A stretch of 64,000 bases of DNA from Cyclospora cayetanensis (Eukaryota > Apicomplexa > Conoidasida > Eucoccidiorida > Eimeriidae). The stretch is taken from contig NW_020312236.1 of assembly GCF_002999335.1 (NCBI RefSeq), forward strand, positions 1 through 64,000, written 5' to 3'. How positions within the stretch are numbered: position 1 is the stretch's first letter; every line of letters starts with the position of its first letter. The notes under the pieces are model-generated. The model was given only the letters and a program-made list of their open reading frames with translations, was not told the DNA's origin and ran no database searches. Shown here piece by piece: positions 49,901 to 61,074 of the stretch. Made by a program: the position numbers and the translations under genes.

Positions 49901-52688
49901 CATGCTTATTGGAGCTACGCACCATTAGGCTCGCCGTTCTGCAATCCGAAGAGCTGCCTGAGACACGTGCTGGTCCTCGATGAGCAAAATGTCAGCGTGG
50001 ATGGCAGCCAGTGCGACCTACCAGGCGTTTCGTTGCAGCAATGGGGAAGAGATGGCTTTTGTGACTATGCACCTGGATCGTGTTTTGCGAAAAATCTCAA
50101 TTGGTTTCACGCATACAATGAAGCAGCAACACAAGCTGGCAGGGACCCCCTCTATGCTGTAATCCATGCACAAGATGCTCCACTTGCTTGCCCTATGCCT
50201 CCTTTAGACGTGCCCCAACACGGCAACACCAAGCAACACACAAGGCTTTGCGGTACCAGATATATTGAGAGAATTCAAATAGGGGATCTGATGCTTTGGT
50301 ATTGTTTTGGCGCAGCTGACATATCCAGTCGGCCATTACCCTCGGTACTATGGTGGTCTCAACAACACCGATGACGCAATAGACACTTCTAAAGCTGGAT
50401 CCTTTGAACTGCAGCGCCTGGCTTTCTCTTATCCGAGCAGTCACAAAAGCCGAGTGCGCATTGAAATGAATGCTGGTTTGATCCGCTGGATTCAGTCAAC
50501 TGCCCCAGGTCAAATAATTAGCATAGCGTAAGCTCTGTCCCACGTCCAACAGCTGTAATTTTGCTCATTTCCTGATGTAAATTGTTGTCACTGAAGCGCT
50601 TCACCTAAATCTATGGTTTAAGTTGACACAGAGGGTGCTTGCAGTATCTGGGCAACCTACTGCTTTCTTCTGGCAAACGGTTTTTCTATGCTATTGCTGC
50701 AGTCCTCCAGCTGCACGGGAGTGCGATAACGCGCAAATCTTTGGGTGTCCACTAAAGGTTTATGTGCTTAATTCAGGTAGGGCTTCTATGTTGACTCCGG
50801 AAAATTTGGCCTCCAGCAAATGTACTGTACCTGCGTAGTCCACGCATCGTACCTCTGTATGTGTGGAAGCACTTATAGTCCAATGCTGAAATTTTGCAAT
50901 GCAATTATTTGAACAGGGCCACAGTTGCTTCCCCTATTGCTGCCTAATGTTCTGTTGCTTCAGGTTCTGTCGATGCAACATATTATTTGGAGCTACCATA
51001 TTGTACAGAGCATGGCACCAACGAGCCAACAGACAAAGTAAGAATTCACTGCGCAAATCTGGAAGTGGTCGTAAAAGGGCTAACCCCAAACGGTACCAAT
51101 GCTGTTCCACTCAAGCAGTTGCAATCAGTTCACTACACTGTGTATGAAAAACGAGCCCTAGATGGAGGCTTTGCAAAGCATTAGATACGCCTGGTCATCC
51201 ACATGTAATGGCTGTGTCATCTCAGTTGGACCCTGTACCAGCTGTGAAGCGGAGTATTCCAGCTGGCACTACCCAGGCGTTCGACCTGACTCTCCGTCTC
51301 GTTGCTGTTGTCCAGGAATTTGATTTCAACTGTATAATGAAGCTATATGACTCAGAGCTCAACCAACTTGACATACGAACATTTGATCTTCTTACGGGGC
51401 GAGCACAGGTAAGAGGCATTTTCGGGTATCCATGGCTTGAGCTCCTCGAAGTGTGTTCGCTTCCTTTTGGTACAGTAGTATTGAAAGGTATTCTATGCTT
51501 TCGACAGAAAAAGACAATCCAAAGACATATCTGTGTTTTGAAGTTCTATTTATGACAAACTCCACGAATGCTAGCATCGCCGTGTTGTGCTTCTGACCAC
51601 TTACACGTGTGCAATTTGTGTAGGACTTGCCGGCTGCGGTCACAAATCCGACAGGGGAGGTTACTGTTGTTGAGCCACCACCTGTGAGTAGCTGATGAAC
51701 TTTGTATCCCCCATTGAAGTGCACTGTTCACACGACGTAGAGTGAAAGAGACAACGGCACCACTGCACGTGCTAGTCATGGGAGGCTAAGATAAACATCC
51801 TTCCACTGAAATGAAATCCTAGTATTAGCACCACCAGATGTTTACTCTCTCTGCTGTTGTGCATCTAAGGACACAAGGAATTGGTACCAGAAATTAATGA
51901 ATGTCGTTCCCAACGATGGAGAATGTGACTGTTCCTTTTGGAACATCTTATGCCTCCCTGCTGATTGTGAGGCCCCTTGCCGAGGCAGCCTTCCCTTATC
52001 ACAGCCCCTTTTTCAAGAGGCTGGAAGCCAGAGTTACTCAGCGAATCATCCAGCACCAGCAGTAGGCAGACCATTGATAGAAGCAAGTACTGCAGGTTTC
52101 GGTGCTGATGGGCAATATTTTTGGGCAGAGACCGTGTGAGCTAGCTGCGTAAGGATTTTTGGCCCTTTGTGCAGCCATTATACTTTTGATTGCAGACTGA
52201 TAGTTTCTGCTTGTCGATATGTCCCAGGGAACGACTGTTGGGGTACGCTGAAGAAAACATTGAAGATCATTCTTCTTGTTGGGATATCGATTGTGGCACT
52301 GGTCCTCTTATGGCCGGTTGCAAAACCGCTAGTAAAAGTTTTTTGCAAGTGCATCGCATTTCCTTTCAAATGCATGCGATCGGTAGGGCGGCATAGTTCG
52401 AGGAGGAAGACTGCAAGGAAGCAAATCAAGAAGGAGGCCAAAAAGATAGCAAAGGAACACCAAGGGGCTAATTTGAAGGCACCGAGAGCTATGAACAGTT
52501 TATCGCCTTCTTCCAGCAGGGATTCTGGAGCAGCAGATATATACATGAGAGCCACAGCAGGAATGAACAGCCAAGCTACTCACTCGAGTGCTGGATATCT
52601 AGCAACAAGTGGTTCTAGTGGCAGCAGACTCACCCCAAACAGCGAATATGAAGATACACGAAGTGGCAACGAACAAAAAGGCACTTAA
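46944..52688 (+). CDS. HAP2: HAP2/GCS1 gamete membrane fusogen, multi-exon
   Basis: Type I membrane protein that merges gamete plasma membranes at fertilisation. Firm exons with agreeing phases: 46944-47300, 47501-47635, 47906-48167, then 50703-50776, 50964-51037, 51226-51408, 51624-51683, 51891-52095 and 52228-52688. In between, 48325-about 48530/48581, 48711-48884, about 49880-50209/50252 and 50316/50329-50527 are coding with some uncertain ends; 48959-49063, 49167-49309 and 49416-49468 are tentative. Hallmarks in order: hydrophobic leader (about 66-88), CTQRLIIDVDVE, VVITVQKTA, VPFNWVEY, the HAP2-GCS1 core QGKCCWCP, CNFWG and PWYRML, then the DEQNVSVDGSQCDLPGVS block (the MLLDKS..CDKIG equivalent), GRDPLYAV, RIEMNAGLIRW, KRSIPAGTTQAFDL, MKLYDSE, a Cys cluster, a membrane helix in the last exon (KIILLVGISIVALVLLW) and a long basic cytosolic tail. 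An ATG at 47163 would put the leader at the N-terminus and may be the real start. The order and spacing of motifs make the family call secure. Confidence 0.9.
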
Positions 52689-55155
52689 GATGGGCTGAAG
52701 ATGCCCAGGATCCACTGGAAATAGCGAGTAGAGCCGTTCTTTACTGGCGATGTTATGAATTCGTTTGCTGGTTTTAGCTGTGAAGCCCCCAAGAGTGTGG
52801 AGTTTTGACTATCCAACTGATGAGCTGCAGTACCACAGATTTGTTTCCTGTACATTTGATTATGCTACATATTTCCAAGAAGATATCCATGACCGAAGAC
52901 TGATTATCAAAGTTCCGTGGTCAGGGAATACAAGTGCGATGGAAATCGAATTTGGCTTCGTACCTGCCACTTGAGTACTTAATGTCCTTCGGTAGTTGAT
53001 TGAAAAACGTGGTTAGTGACTAGAATCGCTATCCGAGCTAAGCATGCCTCATACTTTACACTGAAGCCGTATCGTGGAGCCCGATGAGAATCATTCAATT
53101 AGCCTTTGCAGCAGGAATACGGCTGAACTTCATATCCTTGTTCCTGTTGAAATTTCTATACAGTAAGAGAACTACCAATAAACTGGATGATGATACTTCG
53201 CACTTTGCTCATGAGAATGCCTCTGTCCAGCAGCCCTTTGCAGGCCCTTAGGCAACCTGGGGAGGAGCGACAACTTCTGGACGCATTCAGAAACACGCTA
53301 GTATCGCGCGGCATGGTGCTTGATAGATACCTGTTTAGCACACTTTATGGCCCTATTAAGCAGCACCGGCAGACCCCTCTACATCCCGATTCTTTAGGAG
53401 CTCGAGTATCTTGTACATACTAAAAATGCAAAGCTGGCATTGGAATCATACTAAAAGCTCCATATCCATACATTGTGTGACTTATCAAATAAGCAGAAGC
53501 AATATATATGTATACATGTGAGATTTGACACTTCAGCTCACCACGTACACTGTACTGGACGGATAACTAGGGAAACGGCTAAATAAAAGGTTGACGCTCC
53601 ATTATTCGTATGATGACAGGCATATGCTATGCTTTTTGCACTTTATCAGTGTATGAAAACTGTGCATTACAGCTGGGCAAATGCATATGCTGCAAACGAA
53701 AGTTCGTGTATGCCTTGCCGTTCACTGCCTTTCCGTAAGTACACTATTCTTTACAGCACAGTTGTTTTCAATTATCCCTTGCTTCTTTTTTTCGCAGCAG
53801 GCTGATGTCTTATAACGTAATGATCTCGTACTGTTTTGTGTACTCTTCGTATACGTGCAAGAAGGTGATATACTCGACCACTCGTTTGAGCTTTTCGACA
53901 TTTCCACGATATGCTTGTAGACACACAGCAGGCCACCACTACCTTGGCATGGAAAAGCATCGCAGGTTCAAAAAGGAAATATACTACGTGAACAGATAAA
54001 AAAGTGGATGGCCTTTCTAAAGAAGCTCCCACAGTCCACGGGGAACGCTGCAGAAGAATAGGCTCAGTTAAGTGATTAGCCTAACAAAATTGTGCTACTT
54101 ATTGATAGGTGTACGACACTACGGAAGCGCGCTGTTGAGAGAGAGGGCGTAGTCATTCTGTGCATCATGGGTTGACTGCCTTCATTGCTTCCCATCCGCA
54201 AGCCTACACCTCATCAGCGAAAAGCAGAAACAGATGGAAGTACAGTCCAGTCATTGAAAATTTGTATTACACACGAGGGGAAGTGATGTTAATTACAGTT
54301 TATTTTACTTTTACGTCCGTGAGGGTCCAGGGGAGCCTCCGTGCAGCGAGCGGCAGGGTGCGCCTCAGGAGGCAATTACATTTCTTTTAAATCCTCAGCA
54401 TATCAGGTCAGCGCAGAACATGCTTGTAATCTAAACTCGATAATAACAATTTTGATAAGCTAGGAGGAATCAGTCCTCACTTGCAGCTTGTATCCTGTGC
54501 TCGTGGAACAGGCCGGGGGGTCGACCTGCGGTCACCTAGACAGGAAGGGGGTCTGAGAGGCTGGTTGAAACGGCAGTAACTTTCGTTACATAGTAACGAT
54601 AATGCCGCTGTCACTGGTTGCCAGAAGGCGCCTTGCGCATTTCTTTGCTGCCGTTGCGGAATGCGAAGAGCAGGTGTGCTGCCACAGGATAAACAATACA
54701 GCCCTAGGAAGGCACATAAACTCCTAACCTTCATGGTACAATCTGAGGCCCGTGCTAGAAAATAGCCACGGTCGAGTAAACATACCTGGGTTGCACTACA
54801 AGCACCAACATGCCAGCACGGGTTTTAGAATCCTCGATAAATTATCTTATATCATTCTCCTGAGTCGTTTATGCAGGTTGATAAGCTACGCGTGGCTCTC
54901 ACTCGCCGGCCAGGCTTCGCAGCTTACAAAGCATTTGCCTCATTAGACTCACTAGGCAATGGCTTTCTCACGAGTAATGTAACCACTTCAGGCTAAGCCC
55001 CTCAACTCCACTATACGAGTACAATACAACAAGACACAAGCACAGTTGTTCTGTTTCATAATGGTGTGAGCACTGAGCACACAGCCAGTAGTCTGATTGC
55101 TGAGCAACCGTTGTCTATGTGTCAGTGCATATATCAGTAAGGTGTACGTGAACAG
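52689..55155. other. intergenic stretch, possibly with unseen 5' exons of the EF-hand gene
   Basis: Between the HAP2 stop and the first firm EF-hand exon. A 70-codon frame at 52765-52974 (ending MEIEFGFVPAT) is open but has no recognised motif. At about 53240-53342 the translation GEERQLLDAFRNTL resembles the spacer that precedes each EF-hand pair in the downstream gene, so it may be one of its 5' exons; no joining exon was found. At 54752-54790 a degenerate loop-like SHGRVNIPG is seen but its splice phase does not fit. Confidence 0.35.
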
Positions 55156-57786
55156 GTGGAGATCTGCAAAGGTACCTGAAGCATCATGGGGCTTTGGTGA
55201 GGGAGCCTGAGGTATTCAGCCTCTTTAGGCGCCTAGACACTGATTCAGATGGAAAGGTTTCTTTTTCGGAGTGAGTTAGCCCTCGAATAAAACATGGCAT
55301 CAGTAGCCACTTGGACACCGAGAAGGGGCAAAAATACAAGCATGGCGGTCAGAAGAATGTACGTATGCAACCAAACAAAGCGGGCGTGAAGAAAAATAGG
55401 CGGAGCTCAATCATACCTCGTGGCGTCTATTGCTAAAAATGTTTTTCTCGAGGTTCCTCCACTTTCTGCTACCTGTCAATGCTACCAAGAAAGATCTTGG
55501 GCTTTCCAGTGATAAGCTCTTGAAGCACTCAATAGGGAGCAGCGCCTCGAACTCTTGCTGCTACTGTCACTGCTGCGAGGAGCAAGGCGGCTCTAGCTAT
55601 AATTACAGCGGAGGAAACGTCTGTGTAGCCCAGCTACTTCGGCTAGAGGTGGAGGCACACCACACTCTGGAGGTGCAGCGTCGGATTCTTGCCGGCATTC
55701 CAGATTTCCAGGTTCTTGACGCCTTTCGATTCATTGAAGAATCCAGGAGTGCTGCTATCACTCCAATGTCACTCTCAGAAGCACTTGCGGGAGAAGGCTT
55801 CATTCTGACACATAGAGAGCAACAACTTATCTTTCATCGGCTTGATAGGTCCGTTTTTTGCTGCTTCCTTGTTGTGCCACTGTTTTTTATTCCTGCACAG
55901 GCTTTGACTTCCTTGCCAGCGGATGATTGTACAACTGTTATTGATGCGCTGTTGGATGGCTGCCAGAAAAAAATTGTATCTATATCTGCGATTCCCCATC
56001 ACAGCACCAAGTGTTGCTGGTGTAAACCCCGGGTTGCAGTGATCTGTGCTCCAATCTCACAAAGAAAGAAACTGACATGTTCGAAGTGGTGACCGACTTG
56101 ATGCAGAGACTGCGACGGCCGGCTGAACTACCTTGAGTTCGTAGAGGCCGTGATGCCTTCAAACTGTACTGGTCCCTGCACCTCACTCAGTCCCATCTGC
56201 ACGGTACGCAGCCCTCCGAGGAAAGCTTCTCGGTGTCCTTTTTCTTGCCCCTAGGATTTATTTTCCTTTACTCGTATTGGCACGTTGAATTTACTTATTC
56301 TTACTGTTGTGCCTTTGTTGCCACACCTTCTACGCCTCCTCCTTTTGGCCCTGTGGCTGCTTACCGTTTTACTATATTGGGATAGTTTACAGCGTGGAGA
56401 CATTTCCACATCTGTGGTGCAAGTTTGAATTGGCAGCCCTCTCGTTCTGTGCTGTCTCTATAGGAAGCTCTAAGAAACATGCGCTGGTTACACACATCAG
56501 CACACCACTGCTGTCCATGCTCGCTGTTCCACAGCGCAAGCAGCAGCAGGCTGGCGAGTCGTAAGAAGGGCAGCGCGATAGCCAAGCGCAGTACAAGTTG
56601 CACAGATGGAGAGCACACTTGGTATTCTCCCAGAGCCTGTTCTTGCAGATCTAATATGGGCGACTATTCATGTAGCGCTTGCGCTCCACTAGAACATAAG
56701 GACAACACCCTGTTGTGCAGCATGGGCAATAAAAAACTCGGCAACTCTTCCGTGGCTAGCGGATGCGAAGTTGCAGTGGCCTTGAATTCACAGATCAACA
56801 CGGAGAGAAGACTGGAGTGCCTTCGAGAGAAGCTTGCACTCAAGTCTGATTTCAATATCCTACAATTTTGGGGACTTTTTGACACTGAGGGAAGAGGGTA
56901 TGCAACAGCTCCGCACATAAAGGATGCCTTGCATTTTATCGGGCTGCACGTAACTTTGACGCAAGCCCGTCTCTTTGCCGAGAAGCTAACAAGTGACTCC
57001 GAGCCACGCTTGAGGTACGCTGATATGGCCAAGGCTTTTCTTCCAACCAAATCGAGGTACGCAAAAGCCATGATCAACCGTATTAGCAATGGCCATCCCA
57101 AGTGCCCCGCACCCCTTGCACACCTGGCGCCGGAAACGCTCGAAATCGTTGCCTCCATATTCGACCTAATAGTCGCGGTGAGTTTGACATGGAGCTACGC
57201 TTCCCATTTCTATGGGTAATATCTTTTAGTATATTATTGGGGGATTGCCTCTCTGGCGAACAGGCCGGTGTAGGCCAGCTTCTGATCTTGTGGTTAAATA
57301 TTCAAAGGACAGGCATTGAATGCAACTAGATGGTAAGGCGCAGTCTGGTTTGCAGACTGTTGGTGACGCAGTCTGAAGAACAGGCCGAGCTATTGAGACA
57401 TCGCCTCTGCTTGAAAGATCTTTCATCTGCATTCCGTGACCTTGACAAGTAAATGTCAACCCATGCAAGCCACCAGGCTATAGAATTCGCTTATGCTGCT
57501 GGGCTGTGAACTATCCAGTCATGCTTTAATTTCCGTGTGGAGTCTTTTTTTCTTCCACAGGAACGGAGACGGATATATCACAGCAACGGAGTTTTCTGAA
57601 TTGCTAGTGGCCCACGGGTTTTACCCTTCGGAGGCGGAGCTTGACGCATTAGTAAATCATTACGACAAAAACGGCGATAAAAAGGTTTCGTATGCAGAAT
57701 TTGTTAATGAGATAGGGAGGACAAGGTGTCCGATGGGTTGTTGCCGGCTCATTTGCCTCTGCTCGGAAACAAAGCTCCATGAATAA
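55156..57786 (+). CDS. multi-EF-hand calcium-binding protein, 5' end missing from model
   Basis: Six exons with fully consistent phases: 55156-55270, 55453-55848, 56107-56203, 56464-57177, 57330-57448, 57561-57786. EF-hand loops in order: DTDSDGKVSFSE (canonical, exon 1); a degenerate hand around SRSAAITPM; DRDCDGRLNYLE (canonical, split by intron 2); two degenerate hands (DTEGRGYATAPH and SDSEPRLRYADM); DKNGDGYITATE (canonical, split by intron 5) and DKNGDKKVSYAE (Lys replaces the usual Gly). Each pair is preceded by a repeated spacer (about LEVQRRILAGIPDF; LECLREKLALKSDF; AELLRHRLCLKDL). The alternation of pairs with a spacer is typical of tandem EF-hand proteins of ciliates and apicomplexans and suggests a Ca2+ sensor; partners are unknown. 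Exon 1 starts in mid-hand (GDLQRYLKHHG follows a missing loop), so at least one upstream exon is absent from the model. The protein ends with several Cys residues (CPMGCC). Confidence 0.85.
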
Positions 57787-60700
57787 TCTGTTCTAGCTCA
57801 ATATCACTCTCTAGCCACTGTAGGACTTTGACTGGACAGACTTTGCCCTGACTGCATATCACTGTCCTCGCACGGCTTTCCTTGCCAGTGCTCCACGGGC
57901 AGAGTGTCCGAGCTATCTGAATGAAAATGCGTGCAAATCTTGAAAGTGCCAGCCACGCTTCACGTAGTAGCTAGAGAATAAAAGCCTTCCGGCTTCCCTC
58001 AAGTTTTAATATCGTGTAGGCTGAGGAGCAGCTGGGTCACAATCCAGCAGTGCGATGGACCACAATTTAACTAGTACTGACCGACGCGAAGGACCACCAA
58101 CACACCGGGTTGTGGTTTCAAAAAGAATACCTGTGCTGCACGTATCGCTCTTTTTCGTGAAGGAGTGATCAGCTTCGTATCAGCACAAAGTTCATTTACT
58201 ATCCTGGAAACACACTCCCTAGTATCACAGCGATTGCAGTCCTTGCTATCGGTCACTTTTCACTCTAAGGCTAACAAATCTGGCAGCACAGTGCAATAAA
58301 ACACTATTCAGCTGATGAATTGTTAGGAAATGCACGTTTCACTTTTTTTATAGAAGCCTGCGAGAACAGTGTAGTAATTCAGACCATTATCTTCCTAGAG
58401 AATTTCTTTGATTTTTCCTGAACTGATGCCTTACTAACGAAAATGGCTGCATCTCGGAAAACGGCACAGTGCACACTATAGTCACTCGAGGAGCGTTTTT
58501 GACAGCTGGGAGCTCGCTTATTTACAGTGATTCTCCAAGAGGAAAGAGCATCCATAATCTTCCTCTCAAATATCATATGTGGCATCCTCGGGGTCATAAA
58601 GACTTAATGTTTGAGACCCTCACTAGATAAGAGCTTTCGATGAATTACCTACAGCATTTCTATTCCTCAAGGCACAAAAAAATTTTTATGCTTGGAATCT
58701 GGAGGGCTGCGCATGCGAGTGTGGTGATCTCAGCCTGGTAATCAAAAATTTGCTTTTAATGACTACTCGCTATCCATCTGCAAACAAAGCAGTGCTGCAT
58801 TCATGTTCTGGCAAACTATGAAACTGCTCTCCTCAGAACACAGATGAGTATGGTTTTGCGGATACTAGTGGAAAAGCTTAGCTTAGAAACCCATTAGGCT
58901 CACATGCACTGTGCTACTCTGTATAGCCAGTCTAAGGCCAACATTCGATTCAGATGAGCCTGAAGCAAGTGTGTACAGCTAAGAATTCTACATTGCCTGC
59001 ATGAAAGCTTTCAAGAGTAGTCTAACGGAATTCTCTGTACGAGCGGAATAAGCTAGCGTGTCGTAAGCCGGCTACGTTACACATCGGCACATTCTATCAC
59101 AGTAGTTCTATTTAGCTAACAATTACTAAAGCATTGCTAAAGCAGTTTGTCTGTTTGCACATCTTATTTCCTGTAGGGTAGCCTTAGCATGATACAACAA
59201 CATGCATTGTTGTGTGCACGTGCGCAGGATGATGCTCAGAGGGTTTAAAGGGTCCGGCTAGGCGTATGCTAGCTGCTACTCTCCTCTAATATTGGAACCC
59301 TAAAGGATCCGAGCGTGTGAAGAAAGCTTTTTTGAAGGTAGAGCTTATCAACTTTTCGTGAAGCTCGAACTGACTGACGTTAAGCGCCCCATACGGGGGC
59401 CTTCACTGAAGTGTCAAGAGGCCCCGATGATGTATTGAAAGGCGACAGCAACAGATGGTAATGGTCTACCAGCGATGCTCAGTTATACATATATAAGGAG
59501 GTCCTAGTGATGATCCAGGGCTTCGTGGCCTTGAAGCCTTCATCTTCTATGGGCACCTCATCCACAAAATTCCAGGAGATAATATCACAGAAGCTTGGTT
59601 AGATAGTCAAAGAAGCCAATTGTACTTCTATTGAACCTAAGAATTACGTGGATAACCGGGTGCGGATTGGCTTATTCAGGCGAATAAAGGCTCGGATGTT
59701 TGGAACGCTCGAGAAAAGTATGAACGGCAACGAGCTTCAGTATACTGTAAGCCAATGAGCCATCAAATGCAGTATTTAGGGCATAATAAACAGTGAATGG
59801 GCTATTTAAAAGTGCGCTTCACTCACAAACAGCAAGTTTTGTCCATAGAAGGATCGTACGGCGTGAAGAAAACCATTGTTTACTGTGCAAAACACAGTGT
59901 ATTTCCCCCAGCTTCTGCATACGCACACACAGTCTGATCCAAATCCTGGCCCATGACATCTCCATTGGCTGGATTTTCAAGAGCTTCTTCCTCAAACCTT
60001 GGGAGGAAGCACTAGTGAAGATACTAGGGTGTATTTGGGCTGACACCCCACGCAGTAGCTGATGATCCGCATTCAGGGCAGCAAATGGAACCAACGCTTC
60101 AAATAGCACCCACAAAGCTCAATTTCGGTCTGCTGTACTAGCATACGGGGATATCTTTGCCTAATGTACAGCCAAACACCGTTAGTGAAAACCGCGCTAT
60201 CACCCAGTTCCAATGCTGCCGCGAATGCGACTGGGACTGCATACATTTGCACCCATTGCCCAACATTTTGATACTTGCCTTACATTTGCAATGATATATC
60301 TATATTTAAAGAGATGACTCATACTCGTGCTTCTGCAAGCACCCAGTTTGGGGTACTAATAGACTTGCTCTGACGAACACTGCGCAGTTACGCGCCGGGC
60401 ACCCCAACCACAGGGTATAAGGACTCTTACACAAGAAAGCCATTGGACGTCATAATAGTACTTTATTTTGTTTTTTCATACGATGTGTCGTTAAGTTTGA
60501 CTGGTCTTTTCCAAAATCAAGGTCAAAATTTGCGCGGGCCGAATGAAATACACGGCAACGCGTCACCCGAACAACCCACGCTTGTATGCTTCTGATGTAC
60601 GTTCTTTCCACGACATAACTGATGTTAACGAGACTATAGGAGGCAAGCATTAATTCACGCCCATTGTATTTCTTTCTCCTCACATTCATGGAGTGCTGGC

Positions 60701-61074
60701 GCTGGATGTGTCTCTTATACCTCTTGATTCGCCCTTTCAGCAAGATAATCGCCTCTCATAAATTAATATGCTACTCAAAGAGCTTTATGAGCTGATTTGA
60801 CTATGAGCGTTTTTTCACAGCTGTAGTATTTTATAATCGCCATGGATTCTTGCAGTGTAAACCATATGGCGTGCTCCTTTTGCTCTTGTATCAGGCAAAC
60901 AGTCCCCTGAGGGGCCCCCTCTGAGAAGTATTGCCGTACGAATGATCCTTTCATCTGTGAATTTTGTTACACTACTTTTAGGCGTAAACTTAGTAAAAAC
61001 TCCTTGGTCTATGCCCTCTATATCGTTGGTGCAAACCACCATTGAAAATTGGAGAGCAGTGTGGGCGATCCCTC
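57787..61074. other. intergenic stretch, nothing supported
   Basis: Only short open frames on both strands. The longest (59793-60115 on both strands, 60450-60743 minus) are under 100 codons and have no domain signature. A minus-strand frame at 60815-61042 starts back to back with the next gene and may simply be its 5' flank. No RNA gene noticed. Confidence 0.4.

Noticed and set aside
54752..54840. Degenerate EF-loop-like sequence (SHGRVNIPG) as a possible 5' exon of the EF-hand gene.
   Set aside because: Loop ligands are poor and no donor gives the phase 1 needed by the next exon.
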